This document shows, piece after piece, positions 1 through 8,989 of a stretch of DNA of 64,000 nt (positions are counted from its first letter, which is position 1; every line of letters begins with the position of its first letter). A program made the position numbers and the translations under genes. The stretch spans positions 1-64,000 of the forward strand of contig NZ_JAVRIC010000015.1 of NCBI RefSeq assembly GCF_031846245.1, in the 5' to 3' direction. The notes beneath the pieces are model-generated. The model was not told the DNA's origin and ran no database searches. It was given only the letters and a program-made list of their open reading frames with translations. This DNA comes from Banduia mediterranea. Its GTDB lineage: Bacteria > Pseudomonadota > Gammaproteobacteria > Nevskiales > Nevskiaceae.

Positions 1-214
1 CAAGCCGTTTGCCGGCTGTGCGATAGCAAACGCCTTCACGGTGGCAAACCGACTCCGCTTGGACCTCACCCTTCCACCCGAAACGTCATAGACCCGATTT
101 TTCTATATCTTCGTTGGGCGCCGTTATGCAGTTTCACGTTTCGCCGGGGGAAGTCCACATGCGTTACGGACGAATTGCTGGTGCGATTGCTCTTTCCTCC
201 TTGCCGGCACTGGC

Positions 215-538
215 GCGGCACGGCGTTTCGTTGGGTGGATGGTTCGGGCCAGCCAACGGCCGGGACAACCGCTTGGTTCATCGGGGATGGCCAGAACGTT
301 GCTCCAAGCTCTACATCGTTCATGGTCAACTAGCGGGTGTCGGACCTGCATGGACTCTTGGCCGCCCTCCGTGTTGAAGGATGTCAGGTCCTGGAGAAAA
401 CTGAGGAATCGGAGTACGGAAAGTTTGGCTGGGTGATGGTCCCCGACGAGGGCAAAGGTAGAACTGTGGGAGCCTCCGGAAGGCGAGTGCCCCGTGTGCA
501 CCCGGCCGTTCGCGCTAGAGCGGCCTGAACGCCGGTGA
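215..538 (+). pseudogene. VOC (glyoxalase-like) family gene remnant
   Basis: Read across two disabling changes, this stretch gives the C-terminal half of a VOC-fold protein. One frame reads GTTAWF, then SFMVN, an in-frame TAG at 331-333 where the family has Tyr, then RVSDLHGLLAALRVEGC and SEYGKFGWVM. A shift near 445-460 moves the ending KVELWEPPEGE into another frame, which stops near 538. The order matches the end of stand-alone VOC proteins, in which the final Glu of VELWEPP is usually a metal ligand. No N-terminal half is visible upstream, so the copy is truncated as well as interrupted and is unlikely to be functional. Confidence 0.55.
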
Positions 539-626
539 CAGGCTGTCCCTCGGTGGGCCGTACGGCTTGTTCGGGCGAGGGTCGGTCCGGCCGTTCACGG
601 CCGGTGGCGCCGGCACGTCGGGCAAT

Positions 627-791
627 GATGAACATGTCCGCGTCAAATCTATTGAAAACGCTGCGCTTTCACTTCCTGTGAAAGATCGTACGCGCCTGGT
701 CGTCCACTTCCTCGAGAGCCTTGGGATCGAGGGGCCGCTTCCGCCGCCGGTGGAGCGGACGGCGAGGGTGGCGGCGGCTGATTCCCCGTGA
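627..791 (+). pseudogene. Addiction-module antitoxin-like remnant
   Basis: The frame around 636-722 encodes VKSIENAALSLPVKD followed by RTRLVVHFLESL. This resembles the N-terminal helix pair of the small putative addiction-module proteins (PF09720-like, with a pattern close to 'ALxLPxxERxxLxxxLLESL'). No good start codon lies in this frame near the homology, the sequence after LESL is proline-rich and unlike the family, and no RelE-type toxin follows. It is best read as a decayed antitoxin. The match is short, so confidence is low. Confidence 0.32.
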
Positions 792-792
792 C

Positions 793-930
793 ATGCAAGA
801 CTTGAAACGAAAGGGCCAGTCCAACCGGCCATTTCCTTGCCCGTCCTGCGGGCTGAGCCTGTCTGTTCCCGGGCGATTCAGTCGGCACCAACTACGCTGG
901 GCGGCCCCACTGGGCGAGTGTCAGGCATGA
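793..930 (+). CDS. Possible 45-aa zinc-ribbon-like peptide
   Basis: A short ATG-initiated frame has a CPSCG knuckle near residue 16 and a second isolated Cys near its end, so it lacks a full four-Cys metal site. It ends at the ATGA that also contains the topoisomerase start (927), which would allow translational coupling. No family is recognised and the composition is arginine- and serine-rich, so this may be a chance frame between a decayed region and the next gene. Confidence 0.22.
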   Translation: MQDLKRKGQSNRPFPCPSCGLSLSVPGRFSRHQLRWAAPLGECQA

Positions 931-2090
931 AGGCGCGTCAGCGAACGATCCAAGGACGTCAGCGCTTCCAAGGGCGGATGAGTTTGCCGGATCACTCGAA
1001 CGCCCGGGTCGCGAAACGTCGGCAGGCGCGGCAGCTGCGTCGTGTTGGGTTGATCCATGTGTCGGATCAGGATCGCGGAATCCGGCGTGTTCGACGCGGC
1101 AAGGGCTTCAGTTATGTCGGCCTGTCCGGCCGGCCGCTGCGCGACGAAAGAATTCTCGAACGCATCCGCAAGCTGGCGATCCCGCCCGCCTACGAAGACG
1201 TCTGGATTTGTCGTGACGCCAATGGCCATCTTCAGGCCACCGGACGGGATGCGCGCGGACGCAAGCAGTATCGCTACCATCCGTTGTGGCGCGAGCTGCG
1301 TGATCACACCAAGTACGATCGACTGCTCGATTTCGCCGACGCGCTGCCGGCGCTGCGCAAGCGGGTGGATGCCGATCTCAGGCAACAGGGTCTGGGACGC
1401 GACAAGGTTCTGGCCAGCGTGGTGCGGCTGTTGGAGACCGCGCTGATCCGCGTCGGCAATCAACGTTATGCCGATGAGAACCGCGCCTACGGTCTGACGA
1501 CCCTGCGCGGTCGCCACGTGGACGTTCACGGCGGGCGTCTGCGCTTCGCGTTCCGCGGCAAGAGTGGTCAGCCGCGTGAGGTCGTGGTGGACGACCGGCG
1601 TCTGGCCGGAATTGTGAAGCGCCTTCAGGATCTGCCCGGCCAGTCCCTGTTCCAGTATCTGGACGACGAGGGGAAGCGCCACACGATCAGCTCATCGGAC
1701 GTGAACGACTATCTGCGCGATGCGACCGAGTCGAATTTCACGGCCAAGGACTTCCGCACCTGGGCCGGCACCTTGTTGGCGGCACATGCCTTGGCCGAAG
1801 CGAGCTGCGGTGACAGCGAACACGCCCGGCGGACCGCCGCCGCTGATGTCATGCGCGCCGTTGCCAAACGGCTCGGCAATACCGCTGCGGTGTGCCGAAA
1901 ATGCTATGTGCACCCGACGGTGCTCGCTACGCTCGTACGGACCGACACCCAGGTGCCGCTCGTGCTCCAGGCGCATCGCTTCATTGATCAACCCTGCCAA
2001 CGCCTCCGGCACACCCTCCAGCCCTCGTTCGGCAATCAGTTCCACCGCAGACAAAGCTCCTTTATCCTGCTCTCGACAGACCAGTCGTGA
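927..2090 (+). CDS. DNA topoisomerase IB (eukaryotic/poxvirus type), 3' end replaced
   Basis: Type IB topoisomerases relax supercoils through a 3'-phosphotyrosyl intermediate without ATP. The N-terminal region (GLIHVSDQDRGIRRVRRGKGF) and the core (IPPAYEDVWICRDANGHLQATGRD, with later Arg/Lys/His catalytic blocks) match bacterial TopIB. The active-site Tyr lies in CRKCYVHP, codon 1905-1907. Only some 15 bases after this motif the sequence becomes the antisense of an IS256-type transposase, so the last 55-60 residues up to TGA 2090 are not native. The nucleophile is kept but the usual C-terminal tail is lost, so activity is uncertain. The ATG at 927 was chosen; an ATG at 978 is an alternative. 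Confidence 0.82.
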   Translation: MKARQRTIQGRQRFQGRMSLPDHSNARVAKRRQARQLRRVGLIHVSDQDRGIRRVRRGKGFSYVGLSGRPLRDERILERIRKLAIPPAYEDVWICRDANGHLQATGRDARGRKQYRYHPLWRELRDHTKYDRLLDFADALPALRKRVDADLRQQGLGRDKVLASVVRLLETALIRVGNQRYADENRAYGLTTLRGRHVDVHGGRLRFAFRGKSGQPREVVVDDRRLAGIVKRLQDLPGQSLFQYLDDEGKRHTISSSDVNDYLRDATESNFTAKDFRTWAGTLLAAHALAEASCGDSEHARRTAAADVMRAVAKRLGNTAAVCRKCYVHPTVLATLVRTDTQVPLVLQAHRFIDQPCQRLRHTLQPSFGNQFHRRQSSFILLSTDQS

Positions 2091-2102
2091 CTCCTTCGTC
2101 AT
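1918..2102 (-). mobile_element. IS256-family transposase 5' fragment
   Basis: On the minus strand an ATG at 2102 opens a frame reading AVELIAERGLEGVPEALAGL, then INEAMRLEHERHLGVGPYERSE. This is the characteristic N-terminus of IS256/mutator-type transposases. After YERSEHRR, near 1918-1925, the similarity ends and the sequence becomes the antisense of the topoisomerase gene. Only about 60 codons remain, with no DDE catalytic core and no clear inverted repeats, so this is a non-autonomous remnant that forms the 3' end of the topoisomerase reading frame. Confidence 0.62.
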
Positions 2103-2324
2103 TCACGCCAATGAATCCAACGCAAGAATAGCGGGTGGTCTGTCGCCTTTCCGACTCAGACCAAATTACAGAACGGATGGTGCACTACCGCGCCAAACAT
2201 GGCGGGCGTCACGTGAACTGCCCGATGTGCCTCCGGCGACCGCCAACGGACAGTCCCGATTCAGTGTCGCCGACGCACCATGCCCTGCAATGGGAATTCA
2301 TGCCGGCACAAAACCTGGGATCCT

Positions 2325-4157
2325 ATGGCCAGAAATCGCGAGACTCCGACAGTGACGACACTGCGCGACGAAATGGACAGCCGCACCTGGTGGCGGGAAC
2401 CGGTGCTCAACCGGCGCACCTGGAGCTGGCGTGATGACGCGCGCGAGCGCCGCAGCGGCGAATGGTGGCAGAACGCGGTGATCTATCAGATCACGCCGTG
2501 GTCGTTCCAGGACAGCGACGGCGACGGCACCGGTGATCTCGGTGGTGTCATCCAGCGCCTCGACTACATCGATTCTCTGGGTGTGGATGCGATCTGGCTG
2601 ACGCCGATCTACGAATCGCCGATGGACGATCTCGGCTATGACATCACTGACATGCGCACCATCGGCGGCACCTTCGGCACGATGGAGCAGTTCGACTGCC
2701 TGCTGGCCCTGGCCCACCAGCGCGGCATCAAGGTCGTGCTCGACATGGTCTGGAACCATACCTCGGACGAACACCCCTGGTTCAAGGAGAGCTGCAAGAG
2801 CCGCGACAATCGGTACGCGGACTGGTATGTCTGGGCCGATCCGGCGCCCGACGGCGGGCCGCCGAACAACTGGCGTTCGGCGTTCACCGGCGAATCCGGC
2901 TGGAACTTCGTCGAATCTCGACAGCAGTACTATTTTTTCAACTTTCTCGAAAGCCAGCCCGATCTCAACTGGCACAACCCGGATGTTCGCAGAGCGATCC
3001 TCAAGCGCGCCCGATTCTGGCTGGATCGCGGCATCGACGGCATGCGTCTGGATGCCGTGAACTTCTACTGCCACGACCTGGAATTGCGCGACAACCCGGT
3101 GCGCGAATCCGGATCGAAAATGCCCGACGGCATCGATCCGGCCAATCCGGCTGCTGAACATTGCTTCGTCAACAGCTTCTGCCGCGAGGAGACCTTTGAA
3201 TTTCTCAAACCTCTGCGCGAACTTTGTGACGAATACTCGGGGGCGATGCTGCTCGGCGAAGTCACGCTGTGCGAAGACACGATCGAGCAGGCCGCACAGT
3301 ACGCGCAGGGGCCGGATCGTCTGCATCTGGCCTATCACAGCGCCTTGCACTTCAGCGAGCCGCTCAGTGCGAGCCGCCTGAGCACGATCATCGAAAAGGC
3401 GTTGTCCCATTTCGGCAAGGGCGGGATCTGCTGGATCGTGGGCAATCATGACTATGGTCGCACCACCTCGTACTGGGGTGGCAAGGAGCGAGACTATCCT
3501 GAGGACTACCACCGGATGGTGGCGGCCATGCTGATCTCGCTGCCCGGCGCCCTGTGTCTGTGGCAGGGCGACGAGCTGGGCCTGCCCGAGGCACGGATTC
3601 CCGAGGACATTCCGGCCGATCAGATCAAGGATCCGTTCGGCAAGCGCCTGTATCCGGATGTGAAGGGTCGCGACGGTTCCCGTACGCCGATGCCGTGGAC
3701 GCGCGAAGGCCACCTCGCCGGATTCTCGACGGCCGACCAGGCCTGGTTGCCGATTCCGCATTCGCATCGCGAGCGCGCGGTGGACGTGCAGCAGTCCGAT
3801 CCACGTTCCCTGCTCAATACCTGGCGCGAGCTGATGCACTGGCGCTCCTTGCAGCCGGCCCTGGAGGCGGGCGAGTCGCAGCTGCTGGATCTTCATCCCG
3901 AGGTGCTGGCCCTGGTGCGCGAGTATCGCGAGCAACGCCTGCTGTGCCTGTTCAACATCAGTGAGGAGCCGGTCGAACTTGATCTTTCGCCGTTTGAAGT
4001 CCTGCGTCCGGTGACCAGTCTCACCTTCACCCACGAGTACGACGCCGGCCGCATGCGTCTGCGACTGCCCGCCTGGGGCGTGATGTACGCGGATCTGCGC
4101 AGTGTCCAGGAGATGTACGAGCGCAGTGCCGAGCAGGGGCTGGCACCGTCCCGGTGA
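2325..4157 (+). CDS. GH13 alpha-glucosidase / oligo-1,6-glucosidase-like
   Basis: A GH13 (alpha-amylase fold) glycosidase of about 610 aa. It opens the catalytic barrel with WWQNAVIYQITPWSFQDSDGD and has the family regions DMVWNHTS, GMRLDAVNF (nucleophile Asp, codon 3051-3053), LGEVTLCED (acid/base Glu, codon 3258-3260) and IVGNHDYGR (transition-state Asp, codon 3450-3452). The layout (WLTPIYESPMDDLGYDI, a C-terminal beta domain) is that of exo-acting alpha-glucosidases on short oligosaccharides. There is no signal peptide, so it should be cytoplasmic. No transporter or regulator is adjacent, and the substrate cannot be fixed. The start at 2325 is tentative; an ATG at 2373 (MDSRTWWREP) is also plausible. 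Confidence 0.88.
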   Translation: MARNRETPTVTTLRDEMDSRTWWREPVLNRRTWSWRDDARERRSGEWWQNAVIYQITPWSFQDSDGDGTGDLGGVIQRLDYIDSLGVDAIWLTPIYESPMDDLGYDITDMRTIGGTFGTMEQFDCLLALAHQRGIKVVLDMVWNHTSDEHPWFKESCKSRDNRYADWYVWADPAPDGGPPNNWRSAFTGESGWNFVESRQQYYFFNFLESQPDLNWHNPDVRRAILKRARFWLDRGIDGMRLDAVNFYCHDLELRDNPVRESGSKMPDGIDPANPAAEHCFVNSFCREETFEFLKPLRELCDEYSGAMLLGEVTLCEDTIEQAAQYAQGPDRLHLAYHSALHFSEPLSASRLSTIIEKALSHFGKGGICWIVGNHDYGRTTSYWGGKERDYPEDYHRMVAAMLISLPGALCLWQGDELGLPEARIPEDIPADQIKDPFGKRLYPDVKGRDGSRTPMPWTREGHLAGFSTADQAWLPIPHSHRERAVDVQQSDPRSLLNTWRELMHWRSLQPALEAGESQLLDLHPEVLALVREYREQRLLCLFNISEEPVELDLSPFEVLRPVTSLTFTHEYDAGRMRLRLPAWGVMYADLRSVQEMYERSAEQGLAPSR

Positions 4158-4194
4158 ACCGTTCCTGCACTTGCGCGATCCACATCGACCGTCG

Positions 4195-5232
4195 TCAGCC
4201 GAGCACGATCATGCTGACGCCGGCGCCGTACAGCAGCAGTACCAGCACGCCTTCAAAGCCGATATTGGCGATTCCGTGGCGCTGGCGGCGCAGCATGCCC
4301 AGCAGCATCACGCCGACCATGATGATGCTCAGACCGAGCCACAGCGCCTGCTTGTCGGAAACGGCGAGATGGATCGAGCCTTCGCGCCAGGCGATGTCCG
4401 AAAGAACCAGGAACAGCACGTCGAAGGCATTGCCTCCGAGAATGTCGCCGACGGCCAGCGCCAGCGCGCCGCGCCGGACTGCGGCGATCGCCACCACCAG
4501 CTCGGGAAGCGAGGTCACGCTGGAGGTCAGCAGGTTGCCGACCACGGTCTGGCTGACGCCGGTGCGGTCGGCCAGCGCCATGCCCGTCTGCGCGATCAGC
4601 CAGCCGGCGACCGCGACGATGGCCGCCAGGATGCAGAACGAGAACCACAGTCTGTGAGTCTGGCTGCCGTCCGCGTCGGGCGTTTCGTCGGATTCCGACG
4701 GCGCGGTATGAGACGTCTGGCGCGGGCTCCACATCGGCGAGTCGTGGGCCATGGAGACCAGGCGAATGCCGAAGACATACATCACCACGATCGCGATCGA
4801 CGCGACATCAAGCCCGAGCACGGTCACGCCGGGACCGGACATCGCGCTCAGCGGTATCGCCAAAAGCACCACCAGCAAGACCCCTTGCAGCAGGTTTTCC
4901 TCGGAGGCGGCGGCATGTTCCAGGTTGACGCCCCGATAGAGCATGTCTGCAATGACCAGGAACGTGGTCTGCGCGGCAATTCCGCCGATGGCATTACCGT
5001 AGGCCAGCTCGGCCTGGCCGGACAGCGCCGCGGTCACCGAGGTGACGGTGCCGGACAGCGAGGTGGTGGCGCCAAGGAACACGGCCCCGAGCACGGCCTG
5101 CCCAAGGCCGGTCAGCACAGCGAGCCGTTCGGCGATTTCGGTGAGCTTCAGTCCGGCCAGCAGAACTGCAAATCCGGAGAGAACGAAGCTCACCACCGTC
5201 AGGGACAGGCTGTCGGTGATTTCGGCGATCAT
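4195..5232 (-). CDS. Sodium/calcium exchanger family (CaCA) membrane antiporter
   Basis: A polytopic inner-membrane protein of 345 aa with two homologous halves, each carrying an alpha repeat: LGATTSLSGTVTSVTAALSG with GNAIGG in the N-half, and SSVTSLPELVVAIAAVRRG with GDILGGNAFDV in the C-half. The halves are joined by an acidic hydrophilic linker (SESDETPDADG). This is the architecture of CaCA antiporters such as YrbG/ChaA-like proteins, which exchange Ca2+ or Na+ against protons or sodium. The ion cannot be assigned. The gene is convergent with the GH13 gene and appears monocistronic. Confidence 0.82.
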   Translation of the reverse strand: MIAEITDSLSLTVVSFVLSGFAVLLAGLKLTEIAERLAVLTGLGQAVLGAVFLGATTSLSGTVTSVTAALSGQAELAYGNAIGGIAAQTTFLVIADMLYRGVNLEHAAASEENLLQGVLLVVLLAIPLSAMSGPGVTVLGLDVASIAIVVMYVFGIRLVSMAHDSPMWSPRQTSHTAPSESDETPDADGSQTHRLWFSFCILAAIVAVAGWLIAQTGMALADRTGVSQTVVGNLLTSSVTSLPELVVAIAAVRRGALALAVGDILGGNAFDVLFLVLSDIAWREGSIHLAVSDKQALWLGLSIIMVGVMLLGMLRRQRHGIANIGFEGVLVLLLYGAGVSMIVLG

Positions 5233-5587
5233 CGGCAGCGGCTCACCGCAGTGTCTGGAATGGAAGTCGAACAGCCATCGGATCGAGCTTGGGCGGCGCG
5301 AATGAGCCGAGCATGAATCGCATGCTTTAGCAGCCGTTCACGCCTGCGCCCCGACAATGCCGAAGCGGGGGTGACCTCAGTCATTGAATACGTACGCGAG
5401 CGCTATACCAGCGCTGGCCAGGCGAGATCGCTGCCGGCCTCCAGTCCGCCGGAACTGATAAATGCCGCCGCTCCGGAAGGCTGATCGCCTGTCCGTGGCG
5501 CATGCGCCTAGCCCGAATTTTTCATAAAACCGGGGGAATCTCGTTTATCTATTTGATATAATTGCAATTATAAAAATAACATGCGGG
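5233..5587. other. Intergenic region, AT-rich at the distal end
   Basis: This 355-base gap lies upstream of the antiporter (minus) and downstream of the SEC-C gene (minus). No coding signal was seen. The last 70 bases are strikingly AT-rich for this genome and contain a perfect palindrome listed separately. Confidence 0.5.
5557..5572. repeat. 16-bp perfect AT-rich palindrome
   Basis: TATAATTGCAATTATA is a perfect inverted repeat 15 bases past the stop codon of the SEC-C gene. It could be a protein-binding site, or, as RNA, a weak hairpin near the 3' end of that transcript. There is no U-run, so a classical intrinsic terminator is not supported. Confidence 0.55.
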
Positions 5588-6730
5588 TTAGGTGAATCCG
5601 TTCGATTGTCTCGTCGCCTTCATTTTCAGCAGAAAGCTTTCGGTGCCCAGATAGCGGGCCTGATCGCCCATCAGCCGCTCCACCGTCTCCTTGACCCGAA
5701 CGGCGCTGCCTTCCGAAAAAGCGTCCGCAATGATGTACTGCGGATCGATCCGGATAATGCTGTGGCCAACGCTCCCGTCCACGGTATCGGGGTCCGCCCA
5801 GTAGAGATCCGCAGCCAGGACCCGCCCGTCTTCGTCCCGTTCCGCCCCTGCGAGCAGGTCTTCACGGCTGAGGTCCGGGTCCAGCGGAGCCAGTGCATCG
5901 AACGCTGCCTGTGGGCAATCGATCACGAACCTTACGCGATGACCGCCCACGGCATCCGCCTCGTCCCGCAGCAACAGTAATGCATTGGTCGATGCATAGA
6001 GCCGACGGATTGCCTCGCCATGTTGGTGGGGTATGTCCGCCGGTGAGATCGCATGTTCGGCCAGAATCGCCTCACGCAATTCGGACACCAGGACCTCGCA
6101 TTCCGCCGGCAGCCGAACGGTGTTGCAGGCTTCGAACATGCACAACTCGTCGACGTCCACGAGCACGGCGAACAGGATTTCTCCCACGTCGGCGGTCAGT
6201 GAGATCTGCCGCTCTTGAACTTCGCGCCGCTCGTCGGTGAACAGATCCCGAAGCTTCAAGTCGATTCCGGGCCGACACGCCTCGACTACGTAGAAGCTGA
6301 AAGGAGACTGCATTGCAGCCTCGACGTAGCGTCGCGCATCCGTCGAGAGCTGATGTCCGCGACGTTCGAGAAAGACCCGTGTCGGCGTCCGCCCGTAGAG
6401 GGACTCGTCGGCCAGCTCGAGATCCTCGCGGGCCGGAATCCAGTGGTGCATCATCCAGGGACCCGCAAGCGGCAAGTAATCGTCCTGATAGCCCACTAGC
6501 CTCGGCTTGGGCGCGATGAACCGGATGAATGCCGCGGTGAAAGTCTCGGTTCCATAAGTGTCCTCGACGAATCGCATCATTCGTGTCGGCAGATCGTTGA
6601 TCTTGCGCCGCAAACGCATGTGGCTCAGGTAGAGGGGCGACTGAGTCTCCTGTTGCGCCGTTGCCAGGCAGCACCGCTTGTACTTTTTGCCGCTGCCGCA
6701 AGGGCAGGGGTCGTTGCGTCCAATTTTCAT
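5588..6730 (-). CDS. SEC-C motif protein of unknown function
   Basis: The N-terminus MKIGRNDPCPCGSGKKYKRCC is a textbook SEC-C zinc-binding motif, as at the C-terminus of SecA, here placed first. The remaining ~360 aa have no recognised domain but are soluble and mixed in charge. The motif sits at residues 1-21 if the ATG at 6730 is used; an in-frame ATG at 6757 would add nine residues. Proteins with an N-terminal SEC-C and a long unknown body are common and often uncharacterised. No operon partner is evident. Confidence 0.75.
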   Translation of the reverse strand: MKIGRNDPCPCGSGKKYKRCCLATAQQETQSPLYLSHMRLRRKINDLPTRMMRFVEDTYGTETFTAAFIRFIAPKPRLVGYQDDYLPLAGPWMMHHWIPAREDLELADESLYGRTPTRVFLERRGHQLSTDARRYVEAAMQSPFSFYVVEACRPGIDLKLRDLFTDERREVQERQISLTADVGEILFAVLVDVDELCMFEACNTVRLPAECEVLVSELREAILAEHAISPADIPHQHGEAIRRLYASTNALLLLRDEADAVGGHRVRFVIDCPQAAFDALAPLDPDLSREDLLAGAERDEDGRVLAADLYWADPDTVDGSVGHSIIRIDPQYIIADAFSEGSAVRVKETVERLMGDQARYLGTESFLLKMKATRQSNGFT

Positions 6731-7078
6731 GAGTTCCGATGCTTTGCTTGCAGCCATCCACGAACGGGGAATGCGCCGGGCATGTGGATGATGATCGTCG
6801 ATGACGTGAAAGTTTATTAGCGGTTTCCACTCGTTTCGGCATGGACTCGAGCGAAAACTCCCTCAAACGCGAGGTTTTCTGATCAAGCAGCCAAAAACGG
6901 CATGTTCGTTGTGAGATTTGCCTGACAGCTGGGGCGGTGAACGGCCGCCGGGCGGGGCGGACCGCCCTGACCCAAAGGGCACGCCCGCGGCTGTCAAACG
7001 CTGGCGGCGTCGAGATAGAACCGGCGCGGGGAGAGTCCCGTTGATGAGGCTGGCTGTGCCAGCCGGTCACATCGGCGC
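6731..7078. other. Intergenic region between zwf and the SEC-C gene
   Basis: This 348-base stretch has no coding signal. Near zwf it holds a perfect stem GGCTGGC-TGT-GCCAGCC (7048-7064), and the zwf stop codon itself lies within the palindrome GGCGCCTAGGCGCC (about 7075-7088). Both hairpins follow the zwf coding end, but neither has a U-tract, so they are possible 3'-end stabilisers or weak terminators. The remainder should hold the promoter of the SEC-C gene; no convincing -35/-10 was seen. Confidence 0.45.
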
Positions 7079-8542
7079 CTAGGCGCCGGTGGGATTCGGC
7101 GCCCGCCACGCTCGCTCGAACGGCAGGCGCCAGGCATGCGGGGCGATCAGCTGGTGGATCGCCTTGGGGCCCCAGGAGCCGGGTTCGTAAAAACGCACCG
7201 GCGGCGGGTTCTCCAGCAGCGGGGCCGAGACTTCCCACAGCCGCTCGATGCCTTCGGCCGTCGTGAACAGGGTGTGGTCGCCGCGCATGGCATCGAGAAT
7301 CAGGCGCTCGTAGGCTTCGAGCACATCGCCGATCAGGCCGGTATCGTGCATCGCGAACTGCAGGCTCAGCTTGTCCAGACGCATGCCGGGTCCGGGGCGT
7401 TTGCCGTAGAACGACAACGAGACCTTGGAGGCATCCGCGAGATCGAAGGTGAGATGATCCGGTCCCTGCGAGCCGATGCCGGAACCGGCCGGGAACATGC
7501 TTTTGGGCGGTTCGCGAAAGGCGATGGAAATGATGCGCTGCCCCTCGGCCAGGCGTTTGCCGGTGCGCAGGTAGAACGGCACGCCGGCCCAGCGCCAGTT
7601 GTCGATCTGGCATTTCAGCGCGACAAAGGTTTCCGTGTCGGACGCCGGGTCCACGCCTTTCTCCGTGCGGTAGCCGGCGTACTGGGCGCGCACCACGTTG
7701 TTCGGGTCCAGCGGCAACATGCTGCGGAATACCTTGTTCTTTTCCTCGCTGATGGGTGCGGGCTCCAGCGCGGTCGGTGGCTCCATCGCCATGAACGCCA
7801 GAATCTGGAACAAATGGGTCACCACCATGTCGCGGTAGGCGCCGGTCTGTTCGTAAAAGGCGGAGCGCTGGCCCAGGCCCAGGGTTTCGGGCACATCGAT
7901 CTGCACATGATCGATGAAGTTGCGATTCCAGATCGGCTCGAACAGGCCATTGGCGAAGCGAAAGGCGAGGATATTCTGCGCCGGCTCCTTGCCCAGGAAG
8001 TGGTCGATGCGAAAGATCTGATCTTCGCTGAAGACCTCGTGCAGTTTGCTGTTGAGCGACACGGCACTGGCGAGATCGGTGCCGAACGGCTTTTCCATGA
8101 TGATGCGGGAACGTTGCGCCAGCCCCGCTTCACCGAGTGCGTGCACCACCGGCAGAGCCGCGCTCGGCGGTACGCTGAGGTAGTGCAGCAGGCGGGACTC
8201 GCCCGACAAGGATTGCTGCGCCCGTTCGACAGCCGCCTTGACGGCTTCCGTGCCGGCGGACAGCGGCACGTAGTCGAGAGTCTTGGCGAAAGTATTCCAG
8301 TCGTCCTTCGTCAACTTGCGGGTCGAGAATTCCTCCAGCGCGCCGCGTACGATCTGACGGAAGCCGTCGGTATCGAGATCGTCCAGCGACAGACCGATGA
8401 TGCGGCAGCCGGGAATAAAGCCGGCCTTCGACAGATGAAACAGACCGGGCAGCAGTTTGCGCCGTGCAAGGTCTCCGGTGGCACCCACCAGCACGACCAC
8501 TTGCGGGAATCGCGGCCCAACCCCCGGAGGAACTTTTTTCAC
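7079..8542 (-). CDS. zwf: Glucose-6-phosphate 1-dehydrogenase
   Basis: This enzyme catalyses the first step of the oxidative pentose phosphate and Entner-Doudoroff routes: glucose-6-phosphate to 6-phosphogluconolactone with NADP+ or NAD+. The Rossmann motif GATGDLARRKLLP is near the N-terminus, and the active-site block RIDHFLGKEPAQN holds the catalytic His region. The C-terminal domain is complete (GDHTLFTTAEGIERLWE, YEPGSWGP). A GTG start at 8542 is preceded nine bases upstream by AGGGGA on the coding strand and gives about 487 aa, the usual length. No pgl or edd/eda neighbour is present. Confidence 0.95.
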   Translation of the reverse strand: MKKVPPGVGPRFPQVVVLVGATGDLARRKLLPGLFHLSKAGFIPGCRIIGLSLDDLDTDGFRQIVRGALEEFSTRKLTKDDWNTFAKTLDYVPLSAGTEAVKAAVERAQQSLSGESRLLHYLSVPPSAALPVVHALGEAGLAQRSRIIMEKPFGTDLASAVSLNSKLHEVFSEDQIFRIDHFLGKEPAQNILAFRFANGLFEPIWNRNFIDHVQIDVPETLGLGQRSAFYEQTGAYRDMVVTHLFQILAFMAMEPPTALEPAPISEEKNKVFRSMLPLDPNNVVRAQYAGYRTEKGVDPASDTETFVALKCQIDNWRWAGVPFYLRTGKRLAEGQRIISIAFREPPKSMFPAGSGIGSQGPDHLTFDLADASKVSLSFYGKRPGPGMRLDKLSLQFAMHDTGLIGDVLEAYERLILDAMRGDHTLFTTAEGIERLWEVSAPLLENPPPVRFYEPGSWGPKAIHQLIAPHAWRLPFERAWRAPNPTGA

Positions 8543-8989
8543 GGCGTGAACTCCCCTGTTGCTACGTTTTTGCCTCAATACCAGCATACGGGTCCGCACC
8601 GCCTGGAAATCATCCGGACCCAAACGGTATGCAAAGCAAGGCTGGCGCCAAGTTGCGCCGCCGGCGTCTCAGATCGTCTGTCGCCGTGCACCACGACTGA
8701 TGATGTGCCCAAGGTCTCTGTCGTCATTCCGGAGCCCGCGCGGCGGGAATCCGGAAATCCAGGCAAGGCCTCCTGACGCCACGGGCCCGCATTGTCTTTG
8801 TGGGTGGTTCGCGTCCGGGCGGCATTCCCAGCCCCCCGTTCGTCGAAAGCCTGCGCAATCGAGGTGGAGGGTCTGCTAACTCTCGATGACTCGACGAATT
8901 TCAGCTTCGGCCAGGTGTAGGCAGTGCGACGAATGCTTTCTGGTGTTCCACGCTGGCCGCGAGCCCGTACGGCGAAACAGGGAGGGGAA
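8543..8989. other. Intergenic region upstream of zwf and the GGDEF gene
   Basis: A 447-base divergent intergenic region. It contains a palindromic repeat unit at 8723-8763 (listed separately) and must hold the promoters of both zwf (minus) and the TPR-GGDEF gene (plus). No specific regulator site was recognised. Confidence 0.45.
8723..8763. repeat. REP-like palindromic intergenic element
   Basis: The segment opens with GTCATTCCGG and closes with GGGAATCCGGAAATCCAGG around a GC-rich centre (CCCGCGCGGCGGG). CGTCATTCC...GGGAATCC is the form of the small dispersed palindromic repeats common in proteobacterial intergenic DNA. Only one copy was seen in this window, so its repeat nature is inferred from its form. 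Confidence 0.5.

Noticed and set aside
921-1682. A 253-codon minus-strand open frame in the topoisomerase gene
   Set aside because: It is an antisense shadow of a well-supported gene, without start signal or domain.
2298-4034. A 578-codon minus-strand frame opposite the GH13 gene
   Set aside because: The plus strand has all GH13 catalytic motifs; the antisense translation shows only composition bias of GC-rich DNA.
7048-7088. Hairpins after zwf as intrinsic terminators
   Set aside because: Neither stem is followed by a U-tract on the transcribed strand.
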